Positions 44,719-53,698 of a DNA stretch of 64,000 bases are shown here, piece by piece. The position numbers and the translations under genes are program-made. Each line of letters opens with the position of its first letter. Positions within the stretch are counted from its first letter, which is position 1. Source of the stretch: Aquatica leii (taxonomy: Eukaryota > Arthropoda > Insecta > Coleoptera > Lampyridae); contig CM069432.1 of the NCBI GenBank assembly GCA_035610365.1, forward strand, positions 239,100,104 through 239,164,103. The letters run 5' to 3'. The notes beneath the pieces are model-generated. The model searched no databases. It was not told where the DNA came from and saw only the letters and a program-made list of their open reading frames with translations.

Positions 44719-47562
44719 ATGCCGGTGACGCGTTTGCAAAAAGAGAAAATGGATTCAAAAATATTTGAAATTCTCGAATCGATGAATAAGAATATGGAAG
44801 AAAATAATAGCAAAATGGGCGAAAATTCTCAGAAAATCGAAGCAAAACTGTCCGAAAATTCTAGAAAAATGGAAGAAAAGTTTCACGAAAATTCACAGAA
44901 AATTGAAGAAGAACTGACGGAAAATTCCAGAAAAATGGAAGAAAATTCAAGAAAAATGGAAGAAAATTCAAGAAAAATGGAAGAAAAATTCTTCGAACAT
45001 TCTCAGAAAATGGAGGAAAGTTCTAGAAGTTTAAAAGAAGAAATACGAACGAGCATAGAAAATCAAATCAAGATTGTTCAAGAGGAAACTCAAGCAGACA
45101 TGTTAAATTTAAGAGAAGAAATTTGCGAATCTATGAATGAGAAAATGGAAGCAATAGAGGACAAACTAGAAGACAGAATGAAACTGCTTGAAGAAAGAAT
45201 AAGTCGATTGAATTGTCACGGCGAAGGAAGCGTCACGAGTGAAGATTTAATAATGGATCATCGAGAAGAAAACACTCACAAGTTCAAAGTTGTACCACCG
45301 AATTTTGATGGTAAAGTTCCATGGTCAACCTACTACAAGCAGTTTGAAGCCGCAGCTACAGCGAATGGTTGGAGCAACAAGCAAAAAGCGACGTCATTGA
45401 TAGTGTCCTTACGTGGAGAAGCGTTTGGAATTTTACAAACTGTTCCGGACCATCTGCAAGAAAATTACGAACTCTTAATATCACGATTAGAAATGAGATA
45501 TGGAGATGCCCATCTTCAACAAGTCTATCAAGCTCAAATTAAAAGTCGGGTTCAGAAAGCTGCCGAAAGTCTTCAAGAGTTTGAGGCTGAGATCGCCAGA
45601 TTAACACGGCTTGCGTATCCTACAGCACCAGATACTTTCTTGGAGCAGTTGGCGATTCAAACGTTTTTAGACGGCCTTCGAGACAACGAAACGCAGCAGA
45701 CTCTCCGGTTAGCTCGACCGAAGACATTGGATGACGCTTTGGTGCATGCTTTGGAGTTTGAAGCAGCAAAACAAGCATCGCAACGAGATGGTCATAGACT
45801 CTGCTGTGCTACAGAAGTACCCGCGCAAACACTGGAAAGCATCGAGGAGATAGCGCGACGAATACTTCGGGAAAGAGGAGTGACAGCTTTGAACTGCGAT
45901 GAAATAGGCCATTTACGACGGCATCGTACTAAACCTAAGAAGAGGACAAGAAGAGCGCTCGATAATTTGGAACGAGGCGAGCAAAAGAGACAAAAAGTAA
46001 TCTCATCTAGTCAGACTCCGGAGATTACAATCCAAATGGCATCGCCTAAAAAGCAATTGCATAGCATTTATCTCGATGGCAAGATCAATGGGAGAAGCGT
46101 CCAGTTACTAGTTGACACGGGAACGACGAAGACCATCATTCGTCCTGACATGTTATTGGAAAACGAGAAAACATCACCAGTAACGGTACGACTTCGAACG
46201 GCGACGGGCGACGAAATACCTACTTACGGACAAGTCAAAGTAACCATTGGTTTGGGAAATAGAGTACTCGACCATCAAGTATTGGTAGCCGACATCACGG
46301 AAGAAGTTATCCTGGGAATGGACGTGATAAAGAAGTATGGGTTCCATTTGGATATGAAGAACGATGTCCTGAAGATCGACAATGAAGAAATTCCTTTTCA
46401 TTCGTCAGAGAAGGCAGCCGTGCGAGTCTTATTGAGTGAAGACGTGACTCTGCCTGCAAGGACTGAAAGTGTGGTGATGGCACGCCTGGATGGAAATCTC
46501 CGGGAAGGCTACATACGCGCGATTGAACCAATGGAGGGCGGTTTAGTTGAAAAGGGACTACTCGTTGGCAGAACTTTAGTACGAGTAAAGAACACGATGC
46601 CAGTAAGGATCTTAAACATCAACTCAGATCCTGTAACGCTGAAAAAGAAGACCGTGGTAGGCCAATGCACGCCAGTATCACAAATTGTGAGATGCGTGAA
46701 GTCGAACGAAGATACGTCGCCGAAGAAGTGTCCACAACATCTATTGGACATTCTTACCACCAAATGCGAAAACCTCAGCCAAGACCAGCTGGCTAAAGTT
46801 AAAGTGTTGATCCAAGAGTACCAAGATGTGTTTGCGCTGGAGAGCGGCTCCAAAGGAAGAACTAACGTGGTGAAACATAACATTAATACCGGAGACGCTC
46901 GGCCGATACGACAACATCCACGCAGACTTCCTTTGGCGAAAAGAGAAGAAGCCGAACAAATAATTACGGATATGGAGAGGAAAGGCGTGATTGAACCTTC
47001 AAGTAGCCCATGGGCATCCCCAGTGGTACTCGTAAAGAAGAAGGATGGATTAACGAGGTTTTGTGTAGACTACAGACAGCTAAACGATGTGACCAAAAAG
47101 GACAGCTACCCTTTACCCAGAATTGACGATACGCTAGACACCCTGTCAGGATCCAAGTGGTTTTCTACGTTAGATTTAAAAAGTGGATACTGGCAGGTAG
47201 AATTAGAACCCAAGGATCGTGAAAAAAGAGCTTTTACGATCGGAACTGGTTTGTGGCAGTTCACTGTAATGCCCTTCGGCCTGTGTAACGCTCCTGCAAC
47301 GTTCGAGCGTTTGATGGAGACCATCTTGCGCGGATTGTCTTGGAAGACGTGCTTGGTGTACCTGGACGACGTGATCGTGGTTGGAAGGTCGTTCGAAGAA
47401 CACTTGAACAACTTGAAGGAAGTGTTCCAGCGATTACGTGGGGCTAACCTTAAACTGAGCCCAAAGAAGTGCCACGTATTTAAGAAGGAAGTGCAATACC
47501 TTGGCCACGTCGTATCTAGAGATGGAGTAAGGGCTGACCCAGACAAAATCCGAGCAGTGTAA
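44719..47562 (+). CDS. gag-pol: Gypsy B Gag-protease-RT, ends at a premature stop
   Basis: 947 codons. Residues 15-165 form a coiled coil built from repeats of E-N-S-R-K-M-E-E type. Residues 188-375 are the capsid-like Retrotrans_gag region. A knuckle remnant near 395-410 keeps only N-C-D-E-I-G-H, so a normal CCHC is absent. Retropepsin has D-T-G at 466-468. RT has F-C-V-D-Y-R-Q-L-N, then motif A around S-T-L-D-L-K-S-G-Y, F-G-L-C-N-A-P-A-T-F, and Y-L-D-D near residue 881. Gag and Pol share one frame, so no frameshift is needed, unlike Gypsy A. The TAA at 47560-47562 lies between R-A-V and A-W-P-R-P, where related elements have a sense codon. It is therefore a nonsense mutation or, less likely, a readthrough site. 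Confidence 0.95.
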   Translation: MPVTRLQKEKMDSKIFEILESMNKNMEENNSKMGENSQKIEAKLSENSRKMEEKFHENSQKIEEELTENSRKMEENSRKMEENSRKMEEKFFEHSQKMEESSRSLKEEIRTSIENQIKIVQEETQADMLNLREEICESMNEKMEAIEDKLEDRMKLLEERISRLNCHGEGSVTSEDLIMDHREENTHKFKVVPPNFDGKVPWSTYYKQFEAAATANGWSNKQKATSLIVSLRGEAFGILQTVPDHLQENYELLISRLEMRYGDAHLQQVYQAQIKSRVQKAAESLQEFEAEIARLTRLAYPTAPDTFLEQLAIQTFLDGLRDNETQQTLRLARPKTLDDALVHALEFEAAKQASQRDGHRLCCATEVPAQTLESIEEIARRILRERGVTALNCDEIGHLRRHRTKPKKRTRRALDNLERGEQKRQKVISSSQTPEITIQMASPKKQLHSIYLDGKINGRSVQLLVDTGTTKTIIRPDMLLENEKTSPVTVRLRTATGDEIPTYGQVKVTIGLGNRVLDHQVLVADITEEVILGMDVIKKYGFHLDMKNDVLKIDNEEIPFHSSEKAAVRVLLSEDVTLPARTESVVMARLDGNLREGYIRAIEPMEGGLVEKGLLVGRTLVRVKNTMPVRILNINSDPVTLKKKTVVGQCTPVSQIVRCVKSNEDTSPKKCPQHLLDILTTKCENLSQDQLAKVKVLIQEYQDVFALESGSKGRTNVVKHNINTGDARPIRQHPRRLPLAKREEAEQIITDMERKGVIEPSSSPWASPVVLVKKKDGLTRFCVDYRQLNDVTKKDSYPLPRIDDTLDTLSGSKWFSTLDLKSGYWQVELEPKDREKRAFTIGTGLWQFTVMPFGLCNAPATFERLMETILRGLSWKTCLVYLDDVIVVGRSFEEHLNNLKEVFQRLRGANLKLSPKKCHVFKKEVQYLGHVVSRDGVRADPDKIRAV

Positions 47563-49293
47563 GCATGGCCAAGACCAATCGACAAACATCAGGTCCGAAG
47601 TTTCCTTGGGTTGTGCACTTATTATAGAAGATTTGTCCCCGGATTTGCCAATATTGCCAAACCATTGACAAAATTAAGCGAAGAAAAAGCAGAATTTAGA
47701 TGGAATGAAGACTGCGAAAATTCTTTTAATCAACTAAAACAGGCCCTAGTCACTTCGCCGATTTTGAGTTATCCAAGAGAAGATGGAAAGTTTGTTTTGG
47801 ATACCGACGCAAGCAATCTGGCCATAGGCGCGGTCCTTTCGCAGGTTCAAGATGGACAAGAAAAGGTTATCGCGTACTTTAGCAAGGTTTTGTCCAGGCC
47901 AGAAAGGAATTATTGCGTGACTAGGAGGGAGCTGTTAGCAGTCGTTAAGTCCATCGAACATTTCTACAAATATTTGTATGGACGGAAATTTTTACTGAGA
48001 ACAGACCACGCCGCTTTAAAATGGCTACTGCAGTTCCGTAACCCTGAAGGACAAGTAGCAAGATGGATCGAGAGACTGCAAGAGTATGACTATGACACAA
48101 AACACCGTGCCGGAAGCAGTAATCGGAACGCTGATGCCTTGTCCAGAAGACCATGTCCAGCGGACTGCAGCCATTGTTCGCGACTGGAAGAAAAAGTCGA
48201 ATGCCTCCGGAGAACTGCTATGGTTGATGGTGAGTGGAAACCTGAGCAGTTAGGTAGCGAACAAGAAAACGATCCTGAAATAAGACTACTCCTGGACTGG
48301 AAAGAAAGCGGCCGACGACCAGCCTGGGAAGAAGTGAGTGCTTTGGGCAGAAATATCAAAGCGTACTGGGCGCAGTGGGACTCCTTGATAGTAGAAGACG
48401 GTCTTCTTAAGCGATCCCTAGAAAGTGCCGAGGGCACGGGAAACAGACTACAGCTGGTAGTGCTGAAGAGCAGAGTGACAGAAGTGTTGAAACATCTCCA
48501 CGATGGGACATCAGGAGGACACTTTGGCATTAAGAAGACGTTGGGTAAAGTGCGAGAACGATTCTACTGGATGAACTGCAAAGAGGACGTCATGAAATGG
48601 TGCCGTAAATGCATAGTCTGCGCATCAGGAAATGGTCCAGCGAGAAAATGCAAAGCACCCATGAAACAATACAACGTAGGAAGCCCTTTGGAAAGAGTTG
48701 CGATTGACATCGCAGGGCCGTTCCCAGAATTCGATTCGGGAAATAAATACATCCTGGTGGCGATGGATTATTTCACGAAATGGACGGAGGCTTACGCCAT
48801 ACCCAACCAGGAAGCAGCTACAGTCGCAGACGTATTAGTAAAGGAGTTTTTCTGCCGGTTTGGAGTTCCGTTGGAATTACACTCCGATCAAGGCCGCAAT
48901 TTTGAGTCTGGGCTGTTTCAAGAAGTTTGCCGACTGTTAAGAATTAAGAAGACTAGGACAACGCCTCTCCATCCTCAATCTGACGGCATGGTTGAACGAA
49001 TGAATCGAATAATGGGCAAGTACTTAGCCAAGGTAGTGTCCGAACACCAAAGAGACTTGGATCAGTACTTGCACCTTTTCTTAATGGCATACCGATCATC
49101 CGTTCACGAAAGCACAGGCCAAACAACATCCTGTGTCATGCTCGGTCGTGAGATACGATTACCATGCGATCTTCAATTTGGGCGAAGACCGGAAAAAGAA
49201 GTTGCTGGAGAAGATTACGTCAGCAAGCTGACCAAGAGGTTAGACGAAGTACAACACACAAATTGCCAGCGACAGGATGAAAACAAGATATGA
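47563..49293 (+). CDS. pol: Gypsy B RNase H and integrase (continuation of Pol in the same frame)
   Basis: Open from just after the TAA; the track-style Met is at 47611, but homology extends back to the stop. RNase H has D-T-D-A-S-N-L-A-I-G-A-V-L-S-Q near its start, N-Y-C-V-T-R-R-E-L and R-T-D-H. The integrase zinc finger shows H-x-G-x-H then C-x2-C (about 48500-48640). The core D-D-E is intact: A-I-D-I-A-G-P, H-S-D-Q-G-R-N-F and G-M-V-E-R-M-N-R. The product would cleave and join element DNA in the nucleus. The frame ends at 49293 after leaving the homologous frame near 49250-49262, so the integrase tail continues in another frame. Confidence 0.93.
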   Translation, partial: AWPRPIDKHQVRSFLGLCTYYRRFVPGFANIAKPLTKLSEEKAEFRWNEDCENSFNQLKQALVTSPILSYPREDGKFVLDTDASNLAIGAVLSQVQDGQEKVIAYFSKVLSRPERNYCVTRRELLAVVKSIEHFYKYLYGRKFLLRTDHAALKWLLQFRNPEGQVARWIERLQEYDYDTKHRAGSSNRNADALSRRPCPADCSHCSRLEEKVECLRRTAMVDGEWKPEQLGSEQENDPEIRLLLDWKESGRRPAWEEVSALGRNIKAYWAQWDSLIVEDGLLKRSLESAEGTGNRLQLVVLKSRVTEVLKHLHDGTSGGHFGIKKTLGKVRERFYWMNCKEDVMKWCRKCIVCASGNGPARKCKAPMKQYNVGSPLERVAIDIAGPFPEFDSGNKYILVAMDYFTKWTEAYAIPNQEAATVADVLVKEFFCRFGVPLELHSDQGRNFESGLFQEVCRLLRIKKTRTTPLHPQSDGMVERMNRIMGKYLAKVVSEHQRDLDQYLHLFLMAYRSSVHESTGQTTSCVMLGREIRLPCDLQFGRRPEKEVAGEDYVSKLTKRLDEVQHTNCQRQDENKI

Positions 49294-50281
49294 CGTCAAG
49301 GCGCAAAATGGTGGGTTTCAACCTGGCGATATGGTCTGGTTGTATAATCCTCAAAGGAGACGTGGTTTGTCGCCGAAGCTGCAAAGGCAATGGGAGGGCC
49401 CCTATGAAGTCGTGCAGCGTATTAACGACGTTATATACCGAATCCGAAAACCGCCCAGAGGCAAGCTAAAAGTGGTCCACGTCGATCGTCTAGCCCCGTT
49501 TGCTGGCGATAACCACAATGCGCAAGTTAAGGTCCGAACCAGAGTAATAAGTAGCAGAACCAGGAATCCAATCGAAGAAATGGAGTTCGAGAAGTTTATG
49601 AACTTATACGGAGGTTCTGGAAAAGCTAGGTTCGGAGTTACCACCGAAGAACAACAAGACCTGTTCCAGACACAAAAAGATTACGCCATCGCACATTGCG
49701 TGAGCGACGACCTTGACATGTCCAAAGGGGTTGCAGTCGTGTTTAAAAAGAAGTTTGGGCAGCTAGATGAATTACGAAGACAGCAACCGGCAGTCGGAAA
49801 AGTTTTAGGACTACGTGGTGACGGACGCTTCGTTTTCTATCTGGTCACCAAGAAATACTCACGTGTCAAACCGTTATACAAAGATCTGTGGCGAACATTA
49901 TGGAATCTCAAGAGAGAAATGGAGCTCCATCATGTTAAGAAATTGGCAGTACCCAAGCTTGGTTGTGGCTTAGATCAACTGAATTGGAGGACAGTTCGAA
50001 ACATGTTGGAGGTCGTCTTCCGAGGAACAGGCATTCAAGTGTTGGTCTGTAGTTACCAACCAAGGAGAATATTGGGTCAGGAAAAGTCCATTGACTGTTA
50101 CTTTTATGGTCAAGGAAGTTGCAGAAATGGAGGAAACTGCCGCTATCGCCACGATCCCTTTTACCGGTGTCGCAACCAGTCTGCTGTTCTGGGACAGAAC
50201 AGTCCTAAGAAGGGGGCAGTGAAACGTTCGAGAAATTATTTGCAAATGCAAGAGCCTTCTAGAAGCTATAGCGAAAAGTAG
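49256..50281 (+). CDS. Gypsy B integrase tail, TARG1-like macrodomain and CCCH zinc finger
   Basis: In the third frame, homology starts near 49256 (Q-I-A-S-D-R-M-K-T-R-Y-D) and the first Met is at 49277. Counting from that Met, residues 10-75 are the GPY/F integrase tail (W-E-G-P-Y-E-V). Residues about 130-262 are a macrodomain of the TARG1/OARD1 type: A-H-C-V-S-D-D-L-D-M-S-K-G-V-A-V near the start, F-K-K-K-F-G, then L-V-T-K-K (192-193), and P-K-L-G-C-G-L-D-Q-L-N-W with Asp 233. TARG1 enzymes use a Lys and an Asp at these places to remove ADP-ribose from acidic residues. Residues 274-292 form a C-x7-C-x5-C-x3-H finger, usually RNA-binding. The frame runs through the polypurine tract into the 3' LTR. 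Expression as a Pol fusion and enzymatic activity are inferred. Confidence 0.92.
   Translation, partial: TQIASDRMKTRYDVKAQNGGFQPGDMVWLYNPQRRRGLSPKLQRQWEGPYEVVQRINDVIYRIRKPPRGKLKVVHVDRLAPFAGDNHNAQVKVRTRVISSRTRNPIEEMEFEKFMNLYGGSGKARFGVTTEEQQDLFQTQKDYAIAHCVSDDLDMSKGVAVVFKKKFGQLDELRRQQPAVGKVLGLRGDGRFVFYLVTKKYSRVKPLYKDLWRTLWNLKREMELHHVKKLAVPKLGCGLDQLNWRTVRNMLEVVFRGTGIQVLVCSYQPRRILGQEKSIDCYFYGQGSCRNGGNCRYRHDPFYRCRNQSAVLGQNSPKKGAVKRSRNYLQMQEPSRSYSEK
50207..50219 (+). other. Polypurine tract of Gypsy B
   Basis: AAGAAGGGGGCAG lies directly before the 3' LTR, the plus-strand primer position; it is also coding for the end of the third frame. Confidence 0.85.
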
Positions 50282-50678
50282 GGAACGCTCGAGAAGGATT
50301 TCCGTATGTCTATATATAGCGACGAGACAGATCGTAGGTCAATTATTGCCGTAAAGCGAATGCAGCAGTATTAATAAGATTATTCATGTGAAGATAAATA
50401 AGTGATTAGCACGTGCGAAGTTTTAAATAAATAACAGTGTACACCGAATCGAGTGAACGTGACTTAAAGTGTAAACAACTGTGAAATCCGAGGACGTTAT
50501 CTTATCTTAAGTGATAGTGTTATACAACGATTATACATAAATTCGTGTAAGTGTTTTCATTAAATATTATTAGATTTAATTAGTTCGGTTAATTTAAAAG
50601 TGTACATATTTCTAGAATAAGTAAACATAGTTTTTAATCGTTTAAATAAATTAGTTGTTAATAAATAAATACGTAACA
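50220..50678 (+). repeat. 3' LTR of Gypsy B
   Basis: 459 bp, same ends as the 5' LTR and four apparent substitutions from it, followed by the ATAT target duplication. Confidence 0.95.
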
Positions 50679-50682
50679 ATAT

Positions 50683-51628
50683 TTTTTAGGATTTTTCGGT
50701 TCCGTAGCTAATTTATTAAAAAACTCACACAACAAGAGTTGAAAAATGTTGGCTTTTTTTGTTATCGTCTAATTAGATTATTCGATAGTAAACATACTCA
50801 TAAGGGACTAATGAAAATAAATTAAACGTAATTATTTTTTTACTGAAAAAGCACGTCTTTATTATGATATAAATTTAAAATCGAATGTCAGATGCTTAAA
50901 TTACAACAAATTTTATTTACCAAAAATTAAAAAATGATTTGTTTTAAAAAATATTTGAAAATCAGTCCTAAAAAATTGTAAAAAAAAACGTGTTCTTAAA
51001 GCCTATTTTGCACTCATCATCGGTAACTTCGACTGTAAAAAATCGTGTCATATGAAACTTGTTTTTTAATATACTATCCTTTCACGAAGGTTTTCTTTAT
51101 ACTAAAATTTTAAAATTATAAATTTAAATCAGAAATAAGATACAATAAATGCAATAAAGTAATGATATGAGCACTACGTGTTCTGAGAGTTTATGATAAC
51201 GATTAAAGAACGTGTGAAAAATGTGATAAGTATAGTGGCAAATGAACCTGACGTATTTAAAAATTGTAAATTATTCGTTCTTGTTGAAGTTACATATTCA
51301 TCATTATCTGTATAAAATTTCTAAATCTCTAAGGAGAAAAAGTCTGCTCATTTAGTATTCTTACTTTAATGAATATTATGGAGTTCCAATATGCTACTTA
51401 CATATGTATTACTTATATTTGATATAAATTTGCGTAATAACAACATTTTTAGAAATTGTCAAATTTCTTATAAAATTTACATAAAATTAAATTATAATTT
51501 TGTTTTTTTTAACTAAAGTAATTTGTCCTCAGGAAAAACGGAAATGGTCAAAACGTAGCAAATAAGCAGAACCATACTGATGCAGTTAAATTTCTAAATT
51601 CATAATCTTTTCGTTTATGATTTTAACC
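50683..51628. other. No gene recognised
   Basis: AT-rich noncoding sequence; may contain the undetected left end of the CACTA-like element. Confidence 0.5.
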
Positions 51629-53600
51629 ATGTCAAAAAGAAAAAGATTGCCATTCAAATCATTATCTGATCGCAGTAAACGCAGAAGAATATATGATGAT
51701 GCTGACAAAGAAGAAAATTGCGCTAATGATATTGCTGTAAAGTGAAAGTTTTAATAAGGAACCTAATGTTAAATTTTGTTCTTCTATTTCCTATGCTGTT
51801 AATAATTATAATTTCTCCTCGTTAAGCTCAGATGCATCACATGTTCTATATTTCGACTCCTCTATACTGGCAATGTAGTATGTGAAAGTAATGTAATAAA
51901 TCCTGTTATTAATAATACTATGGAATTTGATGCTACAGTGAATTTTTTGAGAGAGTGGGCATTAAACACTAATTGCACTACTTCTGCTCTTTCTTTGTTA
52001 CTTAGTGGACTAAAGAAACACTCTTGTTTTACCAATCTGCTTTCTGACGGAAGAACACTATTAAAAACCCAATGCTCGTTTTCGTCTAGACCGGTCGATT
52101 CTGGACGTTATGTGCATATTGGAATCAAAACACAACTTACTAAAATTCTTGGTGCTTTAGCAAATACGTTATTGGTTAATACCTTAGATGTATTAATAAA
52201 TATAGATGGATTGCCATTGTTTAAAAGTTCTCCTGGGCAAATAATTCCTATTTTATTTTCTCTTCCCACAATAGCATCATTAAAAGGGCAAGTTTTTCCA
52301 TTGGGTTTCTATTATGGATTACAAAACCTTAAAAGTTATACATTATTCTTAGAACATTTTGTTAATGAGTCTATTGATTTATTTAATAATGGTTTTTTAT
52401 TCAATAACATAAACTATGTTGTAAGAATCATAGCGTTCGTGTGTGACACTCCAGCTAAAAGTGATCTTTTGGGTATTAAAGCACACAGTGGTTACTCATC
52501 CTGTACACGGTGCAATATTGTAGAGATTACAAGAAATCATAAAAGGGTGTTTTTAGAAACCGATTGTGCTGCGAGGACAAGTAAAGATTTCATTAATTGG
52601 GTTGATACGTCATATAGGCTCCACGAAACTACTTTAGTTCAGATACCACATCTAGATTTTGTGCATAGTTTTGTTTTAGATTATATGCACTTAGTACTTT
52701 TGGGAGTTATGCGAACAATGATAGTCACATGGTACTCCGGGGATTTACCACACAGACTCTCTTTTGTAAATATTAAAACAATTTCTGATCATTTACTAAT
52801 GTTGTCTAAATCTACACCATGCGAGTTTGTGCGGAAACCTAGAGATTTAAGATCAGTCCTTAGGTGGAAAGCTACCGAATTTTGAATGATTCTGCTGTAT
52901 TTTGGTCCTGTAGCTCTAAAAGATGTTCTTGATACACAAAAATATAATAACTTTATTACATTACATGTGGCAATTTCAATTTTGTGCAATACGTCTCATT
53001 GTAAATGCTTAAAGAAAAGACAATATGCAAAATCTTTATTAATTCATTTTATCAGCAATTTTCAAATATTGTACAGCCAAGATTTTATTACACATAACTT
53101 TCATGGACTCATTCATTTGGTAGATGATGCAGATTACTTCATAAGTAAGTTACCTTATTTCACTCTTGATAGCATATCTGCTTTTCCATTTGAAAATTTT
53201 ATGCAACAAATCAAGAATGGTACGAGCAAAGAATTTTCCTTTAGAGCAAATAATAAATCGGATTAGCGAAAGAATATTTTATGAGACCCCAATAAATATT
53301 ATCTATGAATGTGACTCATTCAAAATGTTTACTGTTCATCAAAGTGGACCGCTTTTGCCCACTTGTTCTGATCCACAATATAAAAAAATTATTTTTAATA
53401 ATTTTAAAATTTCAACTAGACCTCCTAATAATTGCTCTGGATTAACAAATAGTGACATAATTCTTGTTCGAAATAGACATTTACAGACTTTCTAAATTAT
53501 CCCATTTAAAAATTTTTCTAATTACAAATATTTCTGTAAAATATATCGTGCTACCGCATATAAAGAATCGGTTATTGCATTTCCACTTTTACATACTGCT
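51629..53600 (+). pseudogene. CACTA/EnSpm-like transposase (tnp2-like), broken
   Basis: Starts M-S-K-R-K-R-L-P-F-K-S-L-S-D, a typical basic N-terminus for this family in animals. The main frame (51920-52885) contains L-I-N-I-D-G-L-P-L-F-K-S, F-V-C-D-T-P-A-K-S-D-L-L, the zinc-binding-like G-Y-S-S-C-T-R-C, and D-Y-M-H-L-V-L-L-G-V-M. These are the Asp-bearing blocks and cysteine pair of the catalytic domain. A TGA at 52883 replaces what is probably an Arg codon, since the same frame continues at 52886-53266. A frameshift near 53215 leads to 53166-53495. The N-terminal 51700-51910 also has stops. Assignment to CACTA is from domain pattern; the terminal CACT repeats were not found. Confidence 0.78.
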
Positions 53601-53698
53601 TGATTTATAATAACACAGATTATCAAATATATGTACTTGCATTATTGGTAAGCAATTAAATTGTGATATTAAAACTTTAAAAATGCATATTTTATAGG

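Larger units (their letters stand above)
44082..50678 (+). mobile_element. Gypsy B: complete LTR retrotransposon carrying a TARG1-like macrodomain and CCCH finger
   Basis: The 6.6-kb element is flanked by the 4-bp direct repeat ATAT (44078-44081, 50679-50682). The two 459-bp LTRs have four differences by my reading (about 0.9%), so the insertion is young. The order is LTR, PBS, gag-protease-RT in one long frame, RNase H-integrase, integrase tail, macrodomain, CCCH finger, polypurine tract, LTR. This is Gypsy/Ty3 architecture with two extra domains downstream of integrase. The reading frame is broken by a stop at 47560 and a frame change near 49250-49262. Confidence 0.95.

Noticed and set aside
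47557..47565. Selenocysteine or programmed recoding at the Gypsy B stop
   Set aside because: The codon is TAA, not TGA, and no stimulating structure is evident by eye. A nonsense mutation is simpler, so recoding was kept only as a minor alternative.
45709..48752. Minus-strand open frames inside Gypsy B
   Set aside because: They are antisense shadows of the gag-pol frame, which has clear domains on the plus strand.
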